Positions 1 through 5,019 of a stretch of DNA of 6,126 nucleotides are shown here, piece by piece. Numbering within the stretch: the first letter of the stretch is position 1; every line of letters begins with the position of its first letter. Origin of the DNA: Methanobacteriota archaeon (lineage in GTDB: Archaea > Halobacteriota > Methanomicrobia > Methanomicrobiales > Methanoculleaceae); NCBI GenBank assembly GCA_023457135.1, contig JAEWMO010000067.1, positions 1 to 6,126 of the forward strand, given 5' to 3'. The notes beneath the pieces were generated by a model, which saw nothing but the letters and a program-made list of their open reading frames with translations, made no database searches and was not told the DNA's origin. Position numbers and translations under genes: made by a program.

Positions 1-311
1 CCAATGCGTCGGTCGTCGGAAAGCAGGTTGTCGACCTCGGGCTGCCGAAGGGGGCTCTCATCATCCTGATGCAGAAAGGGGACGATCGCTTTGTTCCGGG
101 CGGCAGCACCGTCATCGAGGCCGAAGACACGCTCCTCCTCCTGACAACCGACGATCTGGCAGAGAGTGTCCGCGACAGACTTCTCAACGTGGAAGAGCAG
201 AAGGACACACCCTGTCCAGCATCCCCTCCAGAACAGAGCCTCCCGGAACCGGAACTTACGGAGCAGGATACTCCGGAAGATGCATCCAGAAGCACTCGTT
301 CTCCACCATAG
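1..311 (+). CDS. C-terminal part of a cation/proton antiporter with TrkA-C (RCK_C) domain (partial, 5' end outside window)
   Basis: The open frame enters from the left edge in frame 3 and ends at TAG 309-311, giving 102 visible residues. The first 65 or so match a TrkA-C/RCK_C ligand-binding domain: a GKQVVDLGLPKGALIILMQ stretch, then FVPGGSTVIEAEDTLLLL. This form, with 'RGD/KGDD...VPxGSTVIEAGDTLL', is typical of the cytoplasmic tail of CPA1/CPA2-type K+ or Na+/H+ antiporters (CvrA/NhaP2-like), where it senses nucleotide or ion state and gates transport. The missing upstream part should hold the transmembrane exchanger. After the domain comes a tail of about 40 residues rich in Pro, Glu, Ser and Thr (PASPPEQSLPEPELTEQ), which looks disordered and is not part of RCK_C. 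A stand-alone TrkA-like subunit is possible. The domain call is firm; the antiporter class is inferred. Confidence 0.72.
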   Translation, partial: NASVVGKQVVDLGLPKGALIILMQKGDDRFVPGGSTVIEAEDTLLLLTTDDLAESVRDRLLNVEEQKDTPCPASPPEQSLPEPELTEQDTPEDASRSTRSPP

Positions 312-575
312 TGATGCAGCTGCCGGATATACCCGAGATCAGAGAGAGGAAGAGATCCCGGCACCATCAGTCCTCTCAATCCGGCTCCGTTTACCTGAGT
401 ATAAACCGGAAACGCCGCTTACCGGTCTGAGATCCAGAACCCCGGACCTCGGAGAACGCACATGGGGCCAGGCGGAACCCGGTCCGGTTCGGGGAAGGGG
501 GCGCCGCTGACGATGAAGGCCGCCGGGTCCCCTTAAGTCCGGGCTCCATGACAGGAGCCGTGTGACAAGAGAAGG
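312..575. other. Convergent intergenic gap, GC-rich and hairpin-prone, no gene recognised
   Basis: This gap separates the 3' ends of the antiporter gene (+) and the SnoaL-like gene (-). Frames run across it on both strands, but none shows a domain, a good ribosome binding site or plausible composition. The right half has several inverted repeats: GAACC/GGTTC at 475-479 and 486-490, AAGGGG/CCCCTT at 495-500 and 529-534, and GGCTCC/GGAGCC at 542-547 and 554-559. I see no convincing T-run after any of them. The stretch may be a transcription end region or the remains of a decayed gene. Confidence 0.5.
542..559. terminator. Hairpin between convergent genes, candidate terminator
   Basis: A perfect 6-bp stem (GGCTCC 542-547, GGAGCC 554-559) with a 6-nt loop lies 16 nt past the stop codon of the minus-strand SnoaL-like gene. 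It is also in the 3' region of the antiporter gene on the other strand. It could end transcription from either side. Archaeal termination usually relies on a T-run, which is not obvious here, so confidence is low. Confidence 0.3.
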
Positions 576-1034
576 TCAACCCGGGATCAATCCCCGCTCG
601 CGCAACAGTTTCTGCTCATCCCCGGTGATATACCCAAAAATCCGGGGCTTGTTGCCGATTGTCTGCACGAAATAGATATTGTCAAAATCGATCTGCTCGT
701 CACCGCCGTCCTTCTTTCGGTAAACCGATACCCAGTGCACCTTTGCCATCAGGTGGTAGTCGTCGAGAGGTGTGACAGCAAGCGACGCGATCTTCATAGA
801 TTTTGTCCCGATACTCCTGTAGAAGGCAAAACCTTCGGGGATCTGGGCGCGGAACTGCTCATCGTTCTTCCCGCAGGAGACGCCGTTCGGGTCTGCCGCT
901 ATGAAGCAGTCGGAGAACACCCCTGCCGTAGCCTCAACGTCAATCTCCGGCGCATCATCGAGGGCCCTGTTGAAGCTCGCCGCATATGCGGCAAAGAAGT
1001 CCTCTACCATTTTCATGCGCGTGTCAGTGTCCAT
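576..1034 (-). CDS. SnoaL/NTF2-like superfamily protein of unknown substrate
   Basis: The gene encodes 152 residues, the usual size for a single NTF2-like cone-fold domain. It starts with an amphipathic helix (MVEDFFAAYAASFNRA, about 9-24). A D/E-rich segment leads to GVFSDCFIAADPNGVSCG (38-55), where the second helix and pocket entrance usually lie, followed by alternating beta strands (KIASLAVTPLDDYHLMAKVHWVSVYRK, DNIYFVQTIGNKPRIFGYITGDEQ). That pattern, with a closing 'F.YITGDEQ..L...GL' segment, is typical of SnoaL-like proteins. The family includes isomerases, dehydratases and many ligand-binding proteins; no catalytic residues can be assigned here. The ATG at 1034 is preceded by AGGTGA (1038-1043 on the reverse strand), a good match to the archaeal 16S tail. 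It is transcribed divergently from the hydrolase gene at 1232 and appears monocistronic. It is probably cytoplasmic, as no signal peptide is visible. Confidence 0.8.
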   Translation of the reverse strand: MDTDTRMKMVEDFFAAYAASFNRALDDAPEIDVEATAGVFSDCFIAADPNGVSCGKNDEQFRAQIPEGFAFYRSIGTKSMKIASLAVTPLDDYHLMAKVHWVSVYRKKDGGDEQIDFDNIYFVQTIGNKPRIFGYITGDEQKLLRERGLIPG

Positions 1035-1158
1035 AATTCACCTGGGCGGTCGCGACACCTAATACCTTTTTTCTCCCCAGTTCTGAAAATACCTGCTATC
1101 CCCGGCTACCGATCCTGCAGAGGCCGCCGGGAACCGGCCCGTCATTACCGGCAGACCT

Positions 1159-1170
1159 GATCGGCCGATC
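1159..1170. promoter_or_regulatory. Perfect 12-bp palindrome upstream of the hydrolase TATA box
   Basis: GATCGGCCGATC is a perfect inverted repeat ending 11 nt before the TATA-like box at 1182-1187, in the divergent spacer between the SnoaL-like and hydrolase genes. In archaea, activator sites commonly lie just upstream of BRE/TATA, so this is a candidate regulator site. Chance palindromes of this length are not rare in GC-rich DNA. Confidence 0.3.
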
Positions 1171-1180
1171 GGACAGAACC

Positions 1181-1190
1181 GTTATATGTG
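1181..1190 (+). promoter_or_regulatory. Archaeal TATA-like promoter element for the hydrolase gene
   Basis: GTTATATGTG is the only AT-rich, TATA-like stretch on the + strand of this GC-rich spacer. A start site about 25 nt downstream would fall near 1208-1212. That leaves a leader of roughly 20-25 nt, enough to carry the GGAGGG ribosome site at 1220-1225. Confidence 0.5.
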
Positions 1191-1202
1191 CTGAGTCGGA
1201 GG

Positions 1203-1216
1203 AGGGGTGCACCCCT
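1203..1216 (+). promoter_or_regulatory. Perfect 14-bp palindrome over the predicted hydrolase transcription start
   Basis: AGGGGTGCACCCCT is a perfect inverted repeat centred at 1209/1210, where transcription from the TATA box at 1182 should begin. As DNA it could be an operator that blocks the start site. As RNA it could fold into a 5-bp hairpin with a TGCA loop, 3 nt before the ribosome binding site. Position and symmetry support a regulatory role; the cognate regulator is unknown. Confidence 0.4.
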
Positions 1217-1231
1217 GACGGAGGGAGAATT

Positions 1232-1999
1232 ATGAGAAACGTTATCCTGTTTGCAGCGGTCGTATCCCTGCTCCTCCTCGTCGGTTGTGCCGGCGCAACC
1301 GATGTGGGCACTGCCGGGATGCGGAACGGAACGACGGTGCAGATCGAGAGCGGCGGCCAGAGTTATCCGGCCTACATCACGACGCCCGAGGACGGCGGGC
1401 CGTTCCCGGCCGTGGTGCTGCTCCACTCCTTCAACGGGCTGGAGCCCGGCTATGAGGTCATGGCCGACCGCCTGGCCACCGAGGGGTTCGTCGTCATCGC
1501 CCCCGAGTGGCAGACCTTTGCCCAGACGCCCGAGGACGCCGTGGTGGAGGGGCTGGTCCGGGACACGATCACGTATCTTGGGACCCGGCCTGAGGTCAAC
1601 GAGAGCAGCATCGGCCTGACGGGATTCTGTGCGGGCGGGCGCTACACCATGCTCCTCCTGCCCCAGATCGAGGAGCTCCGTTCGGGCGTCGCCTGGTACG
1701 GCTTCCCCTACTCCGGCGGGCAGGCGAACGGGACGGCGCCGGCAGAGCTCATCGATAACATCACCGGCCCGATGCTGATCATCCACGGCACGGCGGATGA
1801 GGCAAGCCCGGTGGCCGATATCTACCGCTACGCGACCGACCTCGATGCGGCCGGGAAGTACTTCGAGCTCAAGGTCTACCAGGGTGAGCCGCACGGGTTC
1901 ATGATCGGCGAGGAGGGGCAGTTGGTGGAGAGTCCTGTCGCGGAGAGCGCGTATCAGGAGATGGTGGGGTTCTTTAACCAGCGACTGGTAGGCGCGTAA
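1232..1999 (+). CDS. Dienelactone hydrolase family alpha/beta-hydrolase, predicted exported lipoprotein
   Basis: The gene encodes 255 residues. The N-terminus has Arg2, a hydrophobic run (about 4-17) and a lipobox LVGC with Cys19, suggesting export and lipid anchoring outside the membrane. The mature part is an alpha/beta-hydrolase of the dienelactone hydrolase type. It has the oxyanion-side motif VVLLHSFNGLEP (61-72), the nucleophile elbow GFCAGG with Cys133, the acid in IIHGTADEASP (Asp189), and the catalytic His221 in GEPHGFM. Cys in place of Ser at the elbow is typical of this family, whose founder hydrolyses dienelactones in chloroaromatic breakdown. Many archaeal members have no known substrate, so that reaction should not be assumed. 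The start is supported by GGAGGG at 1220-1225, 6 nt before the ATG, and by the signal peptide. The gene stands alone, with a TATA box, two palindromes upstream and a hairpin cluster at its end. Confidence 0.9.
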   Translation: MRNVILFAAVVSLLLLVGCAGATDVGTAGMRNGTTVQIESGGQSYPAYITTPEDGGPFPAVVLLHSFNGLEPGYEVMADRLATEGFVVIAPEWQTFAQTPEDAVVEGLVRDTITYLGTRPEVNESSIGLTGFCAGGRYTMLLLPQIEELRSGVAWYGFPYSGGQANGTAPAELIDNITGPMLIIHGTADEASPVADIYRYATDLDAAGKYFELKVYQGEPHGFMIGEEGQLVESPVAESAYQEMVGFFNQRLVGA

Positions 2000-2054
2000 G
2001 CGCCCAGCAGGAGCTGGAGAAAATGCGTAGCATTTTCGACCGGACGCTCGGTTG
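1991..2054. repeat. Four contiguous hairpins between convergent genes: terminator region or structured intergenic repeat
   Basis: Four inverted repeats follow one another almost without gaps. The first is GGCGC/GCGCC with a GTAA loop (1991-2004), spanning the hydrolase stop codon. The second is CCAGC/GCTGG with an AGGA loop (2004-2017). The third is GAAAATGC/GCATTTTC with a GTA loop (2019-2037). The fourth is CGACCG/CGGTTG with a GACGCT loop and one G-T pair (2037-2054). The segment lies between the ends of the hydrolase (+) and DUF169 (-) genes. The perfect 8-bp stem at 2019-2037 reads nearly the same on both strands, which fits a bidirectional terminator. There is only a short TTTT at 2071-2074. 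The compact layout also resembles a dispersed intergenic repeat, but no second copy is visible in this window. Confidence 0.5.
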
Positions 2055-2072
2055 ACCCCCTTCACTCTCGTT

Positions 2073-2843
2073 TTAGGGCGAATGGAGTGTGTTGCTCCGG
2101 TCAATCTTCTTCATCACCTTCTCCCACGAGCCCGTGATGAGGAAACTCTCCTCCATGAAGCCGACCACCCGCTCGAACTTCTTCATGGGGAAGGCCATCG
2201 TCAGGACATCCAGCGGGACACAGGGTCGCGCCGAGGGGTCGAACATTCCGAGCACCGCTTTTGGGTTTTCACTCCGCTGCTCAACCCAGGGAAAATAAAA
2301 GATCGAGCTGCACCCGGCGCCGAACGGGCAGACAACCCCATTCGGGTCGGCCTGGTCGAAGTTTGCGAGCGTAAAGAGGCCGGAGAGCACTTCAGGTCGG
2401 GCGAAGAAGACGACGGCGTCCGGGTTGTCTGCTTCCGTCAGGCTGTCCCAGCGCTTGAAGACGATACTCTTTCCTTTCGTGGGTATCCGGACAGTTCTCC
2501 AGTCGAGTTCGTCGACGATCTCCGGCGTCTGCTTATAGCGTTCCCCTTCCATCTCGCCGGGCTTCCCGTAGGAGAGGAAGTAGCGGAAGTCGGGGAACCG
2601 CTCGGCGTCGTAGCCGAGGTAGAACCGTCCTCCGCGACACCCGATCGACTCCTCGTCGAAGACAAGGCTCGTCCCTTTCCGGACCTTCACGAGGTCGCAG
2701 ACGAAACACCTCCAGCCTTTCGGGGTGGCGGCCTTCTCCACCCCCTCGTTATTGCCTCCGACCTCGAACGCGATCGGGAGTTCTGTACCCGGGAAGTATT
2801 TCTCGTGCAACCGGATGTAGGCGTCGCGCAGTCCTGTGTCCAT
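2073..2843 (-). CDS. DUF169 family protein (function unknown)
   Basis: The gene encodes 256 residues, a normal full length for DUF169, an uncharacterised family common in archaea and anaerobes. Family-like features are the early KGWRCFVCDLVKVRKG segment (42-57), the GCRGGRFYLGY motif with Cys69 (68-78), VFFARPEVLSGL (145-156), and CPFGAGCSS with Cys172 and Cys178 followed by a FDPSARPCVP segment with Cys208. Six cysteines (46, 49, 69, 172, 178, 208) suggest metal or cofactor binding, but this is inference. No signal peptide or membrane segment is seen. The ATG at 2843 lacks a strong ribosome site; GGGT lies just upstream. An AT-richer CTTAATC about 29 nt before it may be a TATA box for a leaderless message. 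It is on the same strand as the aldo/keto reductase, 122 nt downstream, so read-through is possible. It converges on the hydrolase gene. Confidence 0.85.
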   Translation of the reverse strand: MDTGLRDAYIRLHEKYFPGTELPIAFEVGGNNEGVEKAATPKGWRCFVCDLVKVRKGTSLVFDEESIGCRGGRFYLGYDAERFPDFRYFLSYGKPGEMEGERYKQTPEIVDELDWRTVRIPTKGKSIVFKRWDSLTEADNPDAVVFFARPEVLSGLFTLANFDQADPNGVVCPFGAGCSSIFYFPWVEQRSENPKAVLGMFDPSARPCVPLDVLTMAFPMKKFERVVGFMEESFLITGSWEKVMKKIDRSNTLHSP

Positions 2844-2868
2844 ATGACCCTTTTTCAGGGCAGCAGGG

Positions 2869-2875
2869 ATTAAGA
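2869..2875 (-). promoter_or_regulatory. Weak TATA-like element for the DUF169 gene
   Basis: CTTAATC on the minus strand is the most AT-rich element in the 122-nt gap and is centred about 29 nt before the ATG at 2843. That spacing would put the transcription start close to the ATG and would explain the poor ribosome site. The match to the archaeal consensus is modest. The rest of the 2844-2965 gap shows no other convincing element. Confidence 0.25.
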
Positions 2876-2965
2876 TTCTGATCGGCTCTTGCCTGACCGC
2901 CTGTCCTTCCGGAGTCTCCAGAAACAGGGCAACGGGTGCCGCAGGTGGCTCTCGGCCCCATCATA

Positions 2966-4177
2966 TCAGGCTTTTCGCATCGTGTTCCACCGCATGAGCC
3001 TGAGGGCGTATACCGTTACACCCCCTATAGCCCGGGCGCCGAGAGTCTCGTACTCCTTCGCGACCTCCTCAAGGTGCTGCGGGATAGGGAGGTGCTGGGG
3101 ACATATCTTCACGCATTTGCCGCAGTTCCTGCACAACGACGCATACGCCGGTGTCGCCCCGTCCATCTTCCCCCCGACACGGAGGTGATACATAACCTTC
3201 GACTGGAGCGTTCCACTGTCGGTGTTGTAAGCCTCGAAGCATCCGGGGATGTTCACGCCCGCGGGGCAGGGCATGCAGTACCGGCACCCGGTGCAGCCCA
3301 CTCTGTTCAGGCTGCGGTAAGCCTCCGCCGCCCGGCCGACGATCTCGAGTTCGTTCTCGGTGAGAGAGTTCGGGTAAGCCTCCCCGGCGATCCTGATGTT
3401 CTCGTCGATGTGCCGCTCGTCGTTCATCCCCGAGAGGACCACCGTGACCTCCGGGTGATTCCATACCCATCTGAGCGCCCATTCGGCCGGCGTCCTCTTC
3501 ATATCGGCCTCGTCCCAGACGGCCTGCACCGGCGCCGGCGCCGGGTTCCTCGCAAGGTAGCCGCCCCTGAGCGGCTCCATGATGACGACGCCGAGCCCTT
3601 TTGAGGCAGCATACCTGAGCCCCTCGGTCCCCGCCTGGTTCATCTCGTCCAGGTAGTTGTACTGGATCTGGCAGAAGTCCCAGTCGTAGCCGTCGACGAT
3701 CTCCTTGAAGGCCCCGACGAGACAATGCGATGAGAACCCCGCGTTCACGATGCGTCCGTCCGCCTTTGCCGCATCGAGGAAGTCAGCGACCCCGAGATCT
3801 TTCATTTTCTTCCAGCCTTCGCCGCTTGTGAGGCTGTGGATCAGGTAGTAGTCGATATGGTCGGTCTTCAGGGTCTTAAGCTGGAGATCGAGCATCCTGT
3901 CCATATCTTCGCGGGACGTGACGAGCATGTGCGGCAGTTTCGTCGCCAGTTTCACCTTCTCCCGGTAACCGTCGGCGAGCGCCCGGCCGAGCAGCTGCTC
4001 GCTTCCCGGGTACATCAGCGCGGTATCGAGGTAGTTCACCCCGTGGTCGACGGCATACCTGATCTGCCGTATTGCACGTTCTTCATCGATGCCTATGCCC
4101 TTCCTCGGCAGCCTCATGCAGCCGAAACCCAGCACCGAGAGTTCGTCGCCGGTCTTCTCCATCGTCCGATACAGCAT
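2966..4177 (-). CDS. Aldo/keto reductase with C-terminal iron-sulfur (4Fe-4S) domain
   Basis: With the start at 4177 the protein has 403 residues. The N-terminal two thirds is an aldo/keto reductase TIM barrel opening with MLYRTMEKTGDELSVLGFGC, the usual beginning of this subfamily. The catalytic tetrad is visible as Asp51 (LDTALMY), Tyr56, Lys80 (ATKLP) and His114 (LIHS), so the NAD(P)H-dependent oxidoreductase site looks intact. The C-terminal third is ferredoxin-like, with Cys295, 298, 301 and 304 (CTGCRYCMPCP), then Cys349, 352, 355 and 359 (CRNCGKCVKICPQ), enough for one or two clusters. Such fused reductases are widespread in anaerobes; their carbonyl substrates are mostly unknown. The start was chosen for the conserved N-terminus and GAGGAGAT (4185-4192 reverse) 7 nt upstream. 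An upstream ATG at 4210, overlapping the TetR stop as ATGA, and one at 4231 would only add non-conserved residues. It lies 29 nt after the TetR gene, probably in one operon under TetR control. Confidence 0.9.
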   Translation of the reverse strand: MLYRTMEKTGDELSVLGFGCMRLPRKGIGIDEERAIRQIRYAVDHGVNYLDTALMYPGSEQLLGRALADGYREKVKLATKLPHMLVTSREDMDRMLDLQLKTLKTDHIDYYLIHSLTSGEGWKKMKDLGVADFLDAAKADGRIVNAGFSSHCLVGAFKEIVDGYDWDFCQIQYNYLDEMNQAGTEGLRYAASKGLGVVIMEPLRGGYLARNPAPAPVQAVWDEADMKRTPAEWALRWVWNHPEVTVVLSGMNDERHIDENIRIAGEAYPNSLTENELEIVGRAAEAYRSLNRVGCTGCRYCMPCPAGVNIPGCFEAYNTDSGTLQSKVMYHLRVGGKMDGATPAYASLCRNCGKCVKICPQHLPIPQHLEEVAKEYETLGARAIGGVTVYALRLMRWNTMRKA

Positions 4178-4184
4178 GGTCGGT

Positions 4185-4192
4185 ATCTCCTC
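4185..4192 (-). promoter_or_regulatory. Ribosome binding site deciding the aldo/keto reductase start
   Basis: GAGGAGAT on the minus strand lies 7 nt before the ATG at 4177 and agrees with the conserved MLYRTMEKTG N-terminus. It favours this start over the in-frame ATGs at 4210 and 4231. Confidence 0.6.
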
Positions 4193-4206
4193 TTCCGCAC
4201 CCCCCG

Positions 4207-4785
4207 TCATTCTCCCGTCAGCCCCCTCCATATGATCTCAAACGAAGCGTCGATCAACCGATCTCTGTCAAGGTTCCCACCCGGGTTGATGATCGACCTG
4301 ATGACGGCGTCGATAGGAGAGGATATGACGGCGAAGGCGACCTCGATCGGCATGCCTTCGAGGCAGCTCTTCCCGAGGGTCTCGGTAAGGCTCTCGAAGA
4401 CGGCCGGGGCGTCCTTCAGGAACTCCTCCGGGGGCAGTTTCCTGACGAACGGGGACGAGCAGAACTGCTGAACGAACATGTAGTCGTCGGGGTGATCGAC
4501 CCCCCAGAGAACCGTGTTGCGCCACATTCTCCGCATCCTCTCTCTGTTTGCCTGTTCCCCGTCGACTCCCCGGCCGATCTCCTCCGCCATCCGGCTCTTG
4601 ATCTCGAAGTAGGCGAAGTTGATGAGGTCCTCTTTCGTCGGGAAGTAATGGAAGAGCGTCCCGTTCGAGACGCCCGCCTCGCGCGCGATGAGTGATGTCG
4701 GGGTGCCGTGGAACCCCCTCTCCGTGAAGAGCCTGACGGCTGCTCCGGCGATGGCTGCTTTCTTCTCTTTCCTCTCCTCGGTCAT
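4207..4785 (-). CDS. TetR/AcrR family transcriptional regulator
   Basis: The protein has 192 residues with the start at 4785, typical for TetR regulators. The N-terminal DNA-binding domain is clear: MTEERKEKKAAIAGAAVRLFTERGF (1-25), then the helix-turn-helix TSLIAREAGVSNGTLFHYFPTKEDL (30-54) with the family signature 'GVSNGTLFHYF..KEDL'. The rest is the variable helical ligand-binding and dimerisation domain, including WRNTVLWGVDHPDDYMFVQQF and PIDAVIRSIINPGG; the ligand cannot be read from it. The frame runs on to an ATG at 4890, but those 35 residues cross the operator and are not family-like. The ATG at 4785 has GAGGA (4796-4800) and GGAT (4790-4793) upstream on the minus strand. It heads a probable two-gene operon with the iron-sulfur aldo/keto reductase and likely represses both by binding the half-sites at 4801-4827. 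Confidence 0.92.
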   Translation of the reverse strand: MTEERKEKKAAIAGAAVRLFTERGFHGTPTSLIAREAGVSNGTLFHYFPTKEDLINFAYFEIKSRMAEEIGRGVDGEQANRERMRRMWRNTVLWGVDHPDDYMFVQQFCSSPFVRKLPPEEFLKDAPAVFESLTETLGKSCLEGMPIEVAFAVISSPIDAVIRSIINPGGNLDRDRLIDASFEIIWRGLTGE

Positions 4786-4800
4786 ACGGATCCATTCCTC

Positions 4801-4827
4801 AGAGCGACCGGTCACTCTAGAGTGACC
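4801..4827 (-). promoter_or_regulatory. Triple half-site operator, likely bound by the TetR regulator
   Basis: Three 9-bp half-sites sit edge to edge in alternating orientation. AGAGCGACC is at 4801-4809, GGTCACTCT at 4810-4818, and AGAGTGACC at 4819-4827. The last two form a perfect 18-bp palindrome centred at 4818/4819. The first two form a second palindrome, centred at 4809/4810 and imperfect by one base pair. The block begins 15 nt upstream of the TetR ATG and lies between the candidate TATA box (4833-4843) and the predicted start site near 4811. That is where a repressor would block transcription. Size and symmetry match TetR operators in general. Confidence 0.7.
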
Positions 4828-4832
4828 AATCC

Positions 4833-4843
4833 CTCTAAAGATC
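4833..4843 (-). promoter_or_regulatory. Candidate TATA box for the TetR-reductase operon
   Basis: ATCTTTAGAGG on the minus strand is an AT-rich element directly upstream of the operator, about 25 nt from a start site that would fall inside the half-sites. The match to an archaeal TATA box is moderate. It is proposed mainly because of its spacing. Confidence 0.35.
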
Positions 4844-4986
4844 TCCGGGCAGTTAAGGCTTGCGTTTTGTGCGGTCGTATAGCAATGCAACGTCTCTTCT
4901 CAGGCGAAGATGGGTTCGGGTGAGGTATCGGTCTCTTCCGGCACGAGGAGAGGCTTAGGGTTGAGTTCGATGAGGAACAAACCGAA

Positions 4987-4996
4987 TTATTTATAA
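4987..4996 (+). promoter_or_regulatory. Strong archaeal TATA box for the HTH-DUF1673 operon
   Basis: TTATTTATAA stands out in GC-rich surroundings and is a close match to the archaeal TATA consensus. Its centre is about 27 nt before the ATG at 5020, so transcription should start at or within a few bases of that codon. The message is therefore probably leaderless, consistent with no Shine-Dalgarno motif before the ATG. The rest of the spacer (about 4844-4986) shows no recognised gene. Confidence 0.75.
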
Positions 4997-4997
4997 T

Positions 4998-5017
4998 GTC
5001 AACCCACCTATGTTGAC
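4998..5017. promoter_or_regulatory. Inverted repeat between TATA box and start codon, candidate operator
   Basis: GTCAAC at 4998-5003 and GTTGAC at 5012-5017 are perfect inverted 6-mers with an 8-bp spacer, placing the arms 14 bp apart. They fill the space between the TATA box and the start codon, a typical repressor site in archaea. The product of the first gene, a helix-turn-helix protein, is the obvious candidate to bind it. Confidence 0.45.
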
Positions 5018-5019
5018 GC

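Noticed and set aside
166..510. Plus-strand open frame of 114 codons extending from the antiporter gene into the gap
   Set aside because: Its first half is out of frame with a recognisable RCK_C domain, and the remainder is Arg/Pro-rich with no motif or good ribosome site.
873..896. The SnoaL-like protein and the DUF169 protein (2328-2351) share the peptide pattern ADPNGVxC
   Set aside because: The surrounding sequences and folds differ and the codons are not identical beyond what the peptide requires, so chance is the simplest explanation.
1145..2104. Minus-strand open frame of 319 codons antisense to the hydrolase gene
   Set aside because: It mirrors a gene with intact catalytic motifs, signal peptide, ribosome site and promoter. 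Its own product shows no domain and a His/Arg/Pro-rich composition typical of GC-rich antisense shadows.
2052..2873. Plus-strand open frame of 273 codons antisense to DUF169
   Set aside because: It lacks a recognisable domain and overlaps the whole DUF169 gene, which has family motifs. It also starts inside the hairpin cluster.
4786..4890. N-terminal extension of the TetR gene to an ATG at 4890
   Set aside because: The added residues are not TetR-like and would be encoded by the operator palindrome and the putative promoter. The start at 4785 fits the family length.
4892..4938. Direct repeat GTCTCTTC at 4892-4899 and 4931-4938
   Set aside because: It is only 8 bp, with no symmetry, no relation to the TATA boxes and no further copies nearby; likely chance.
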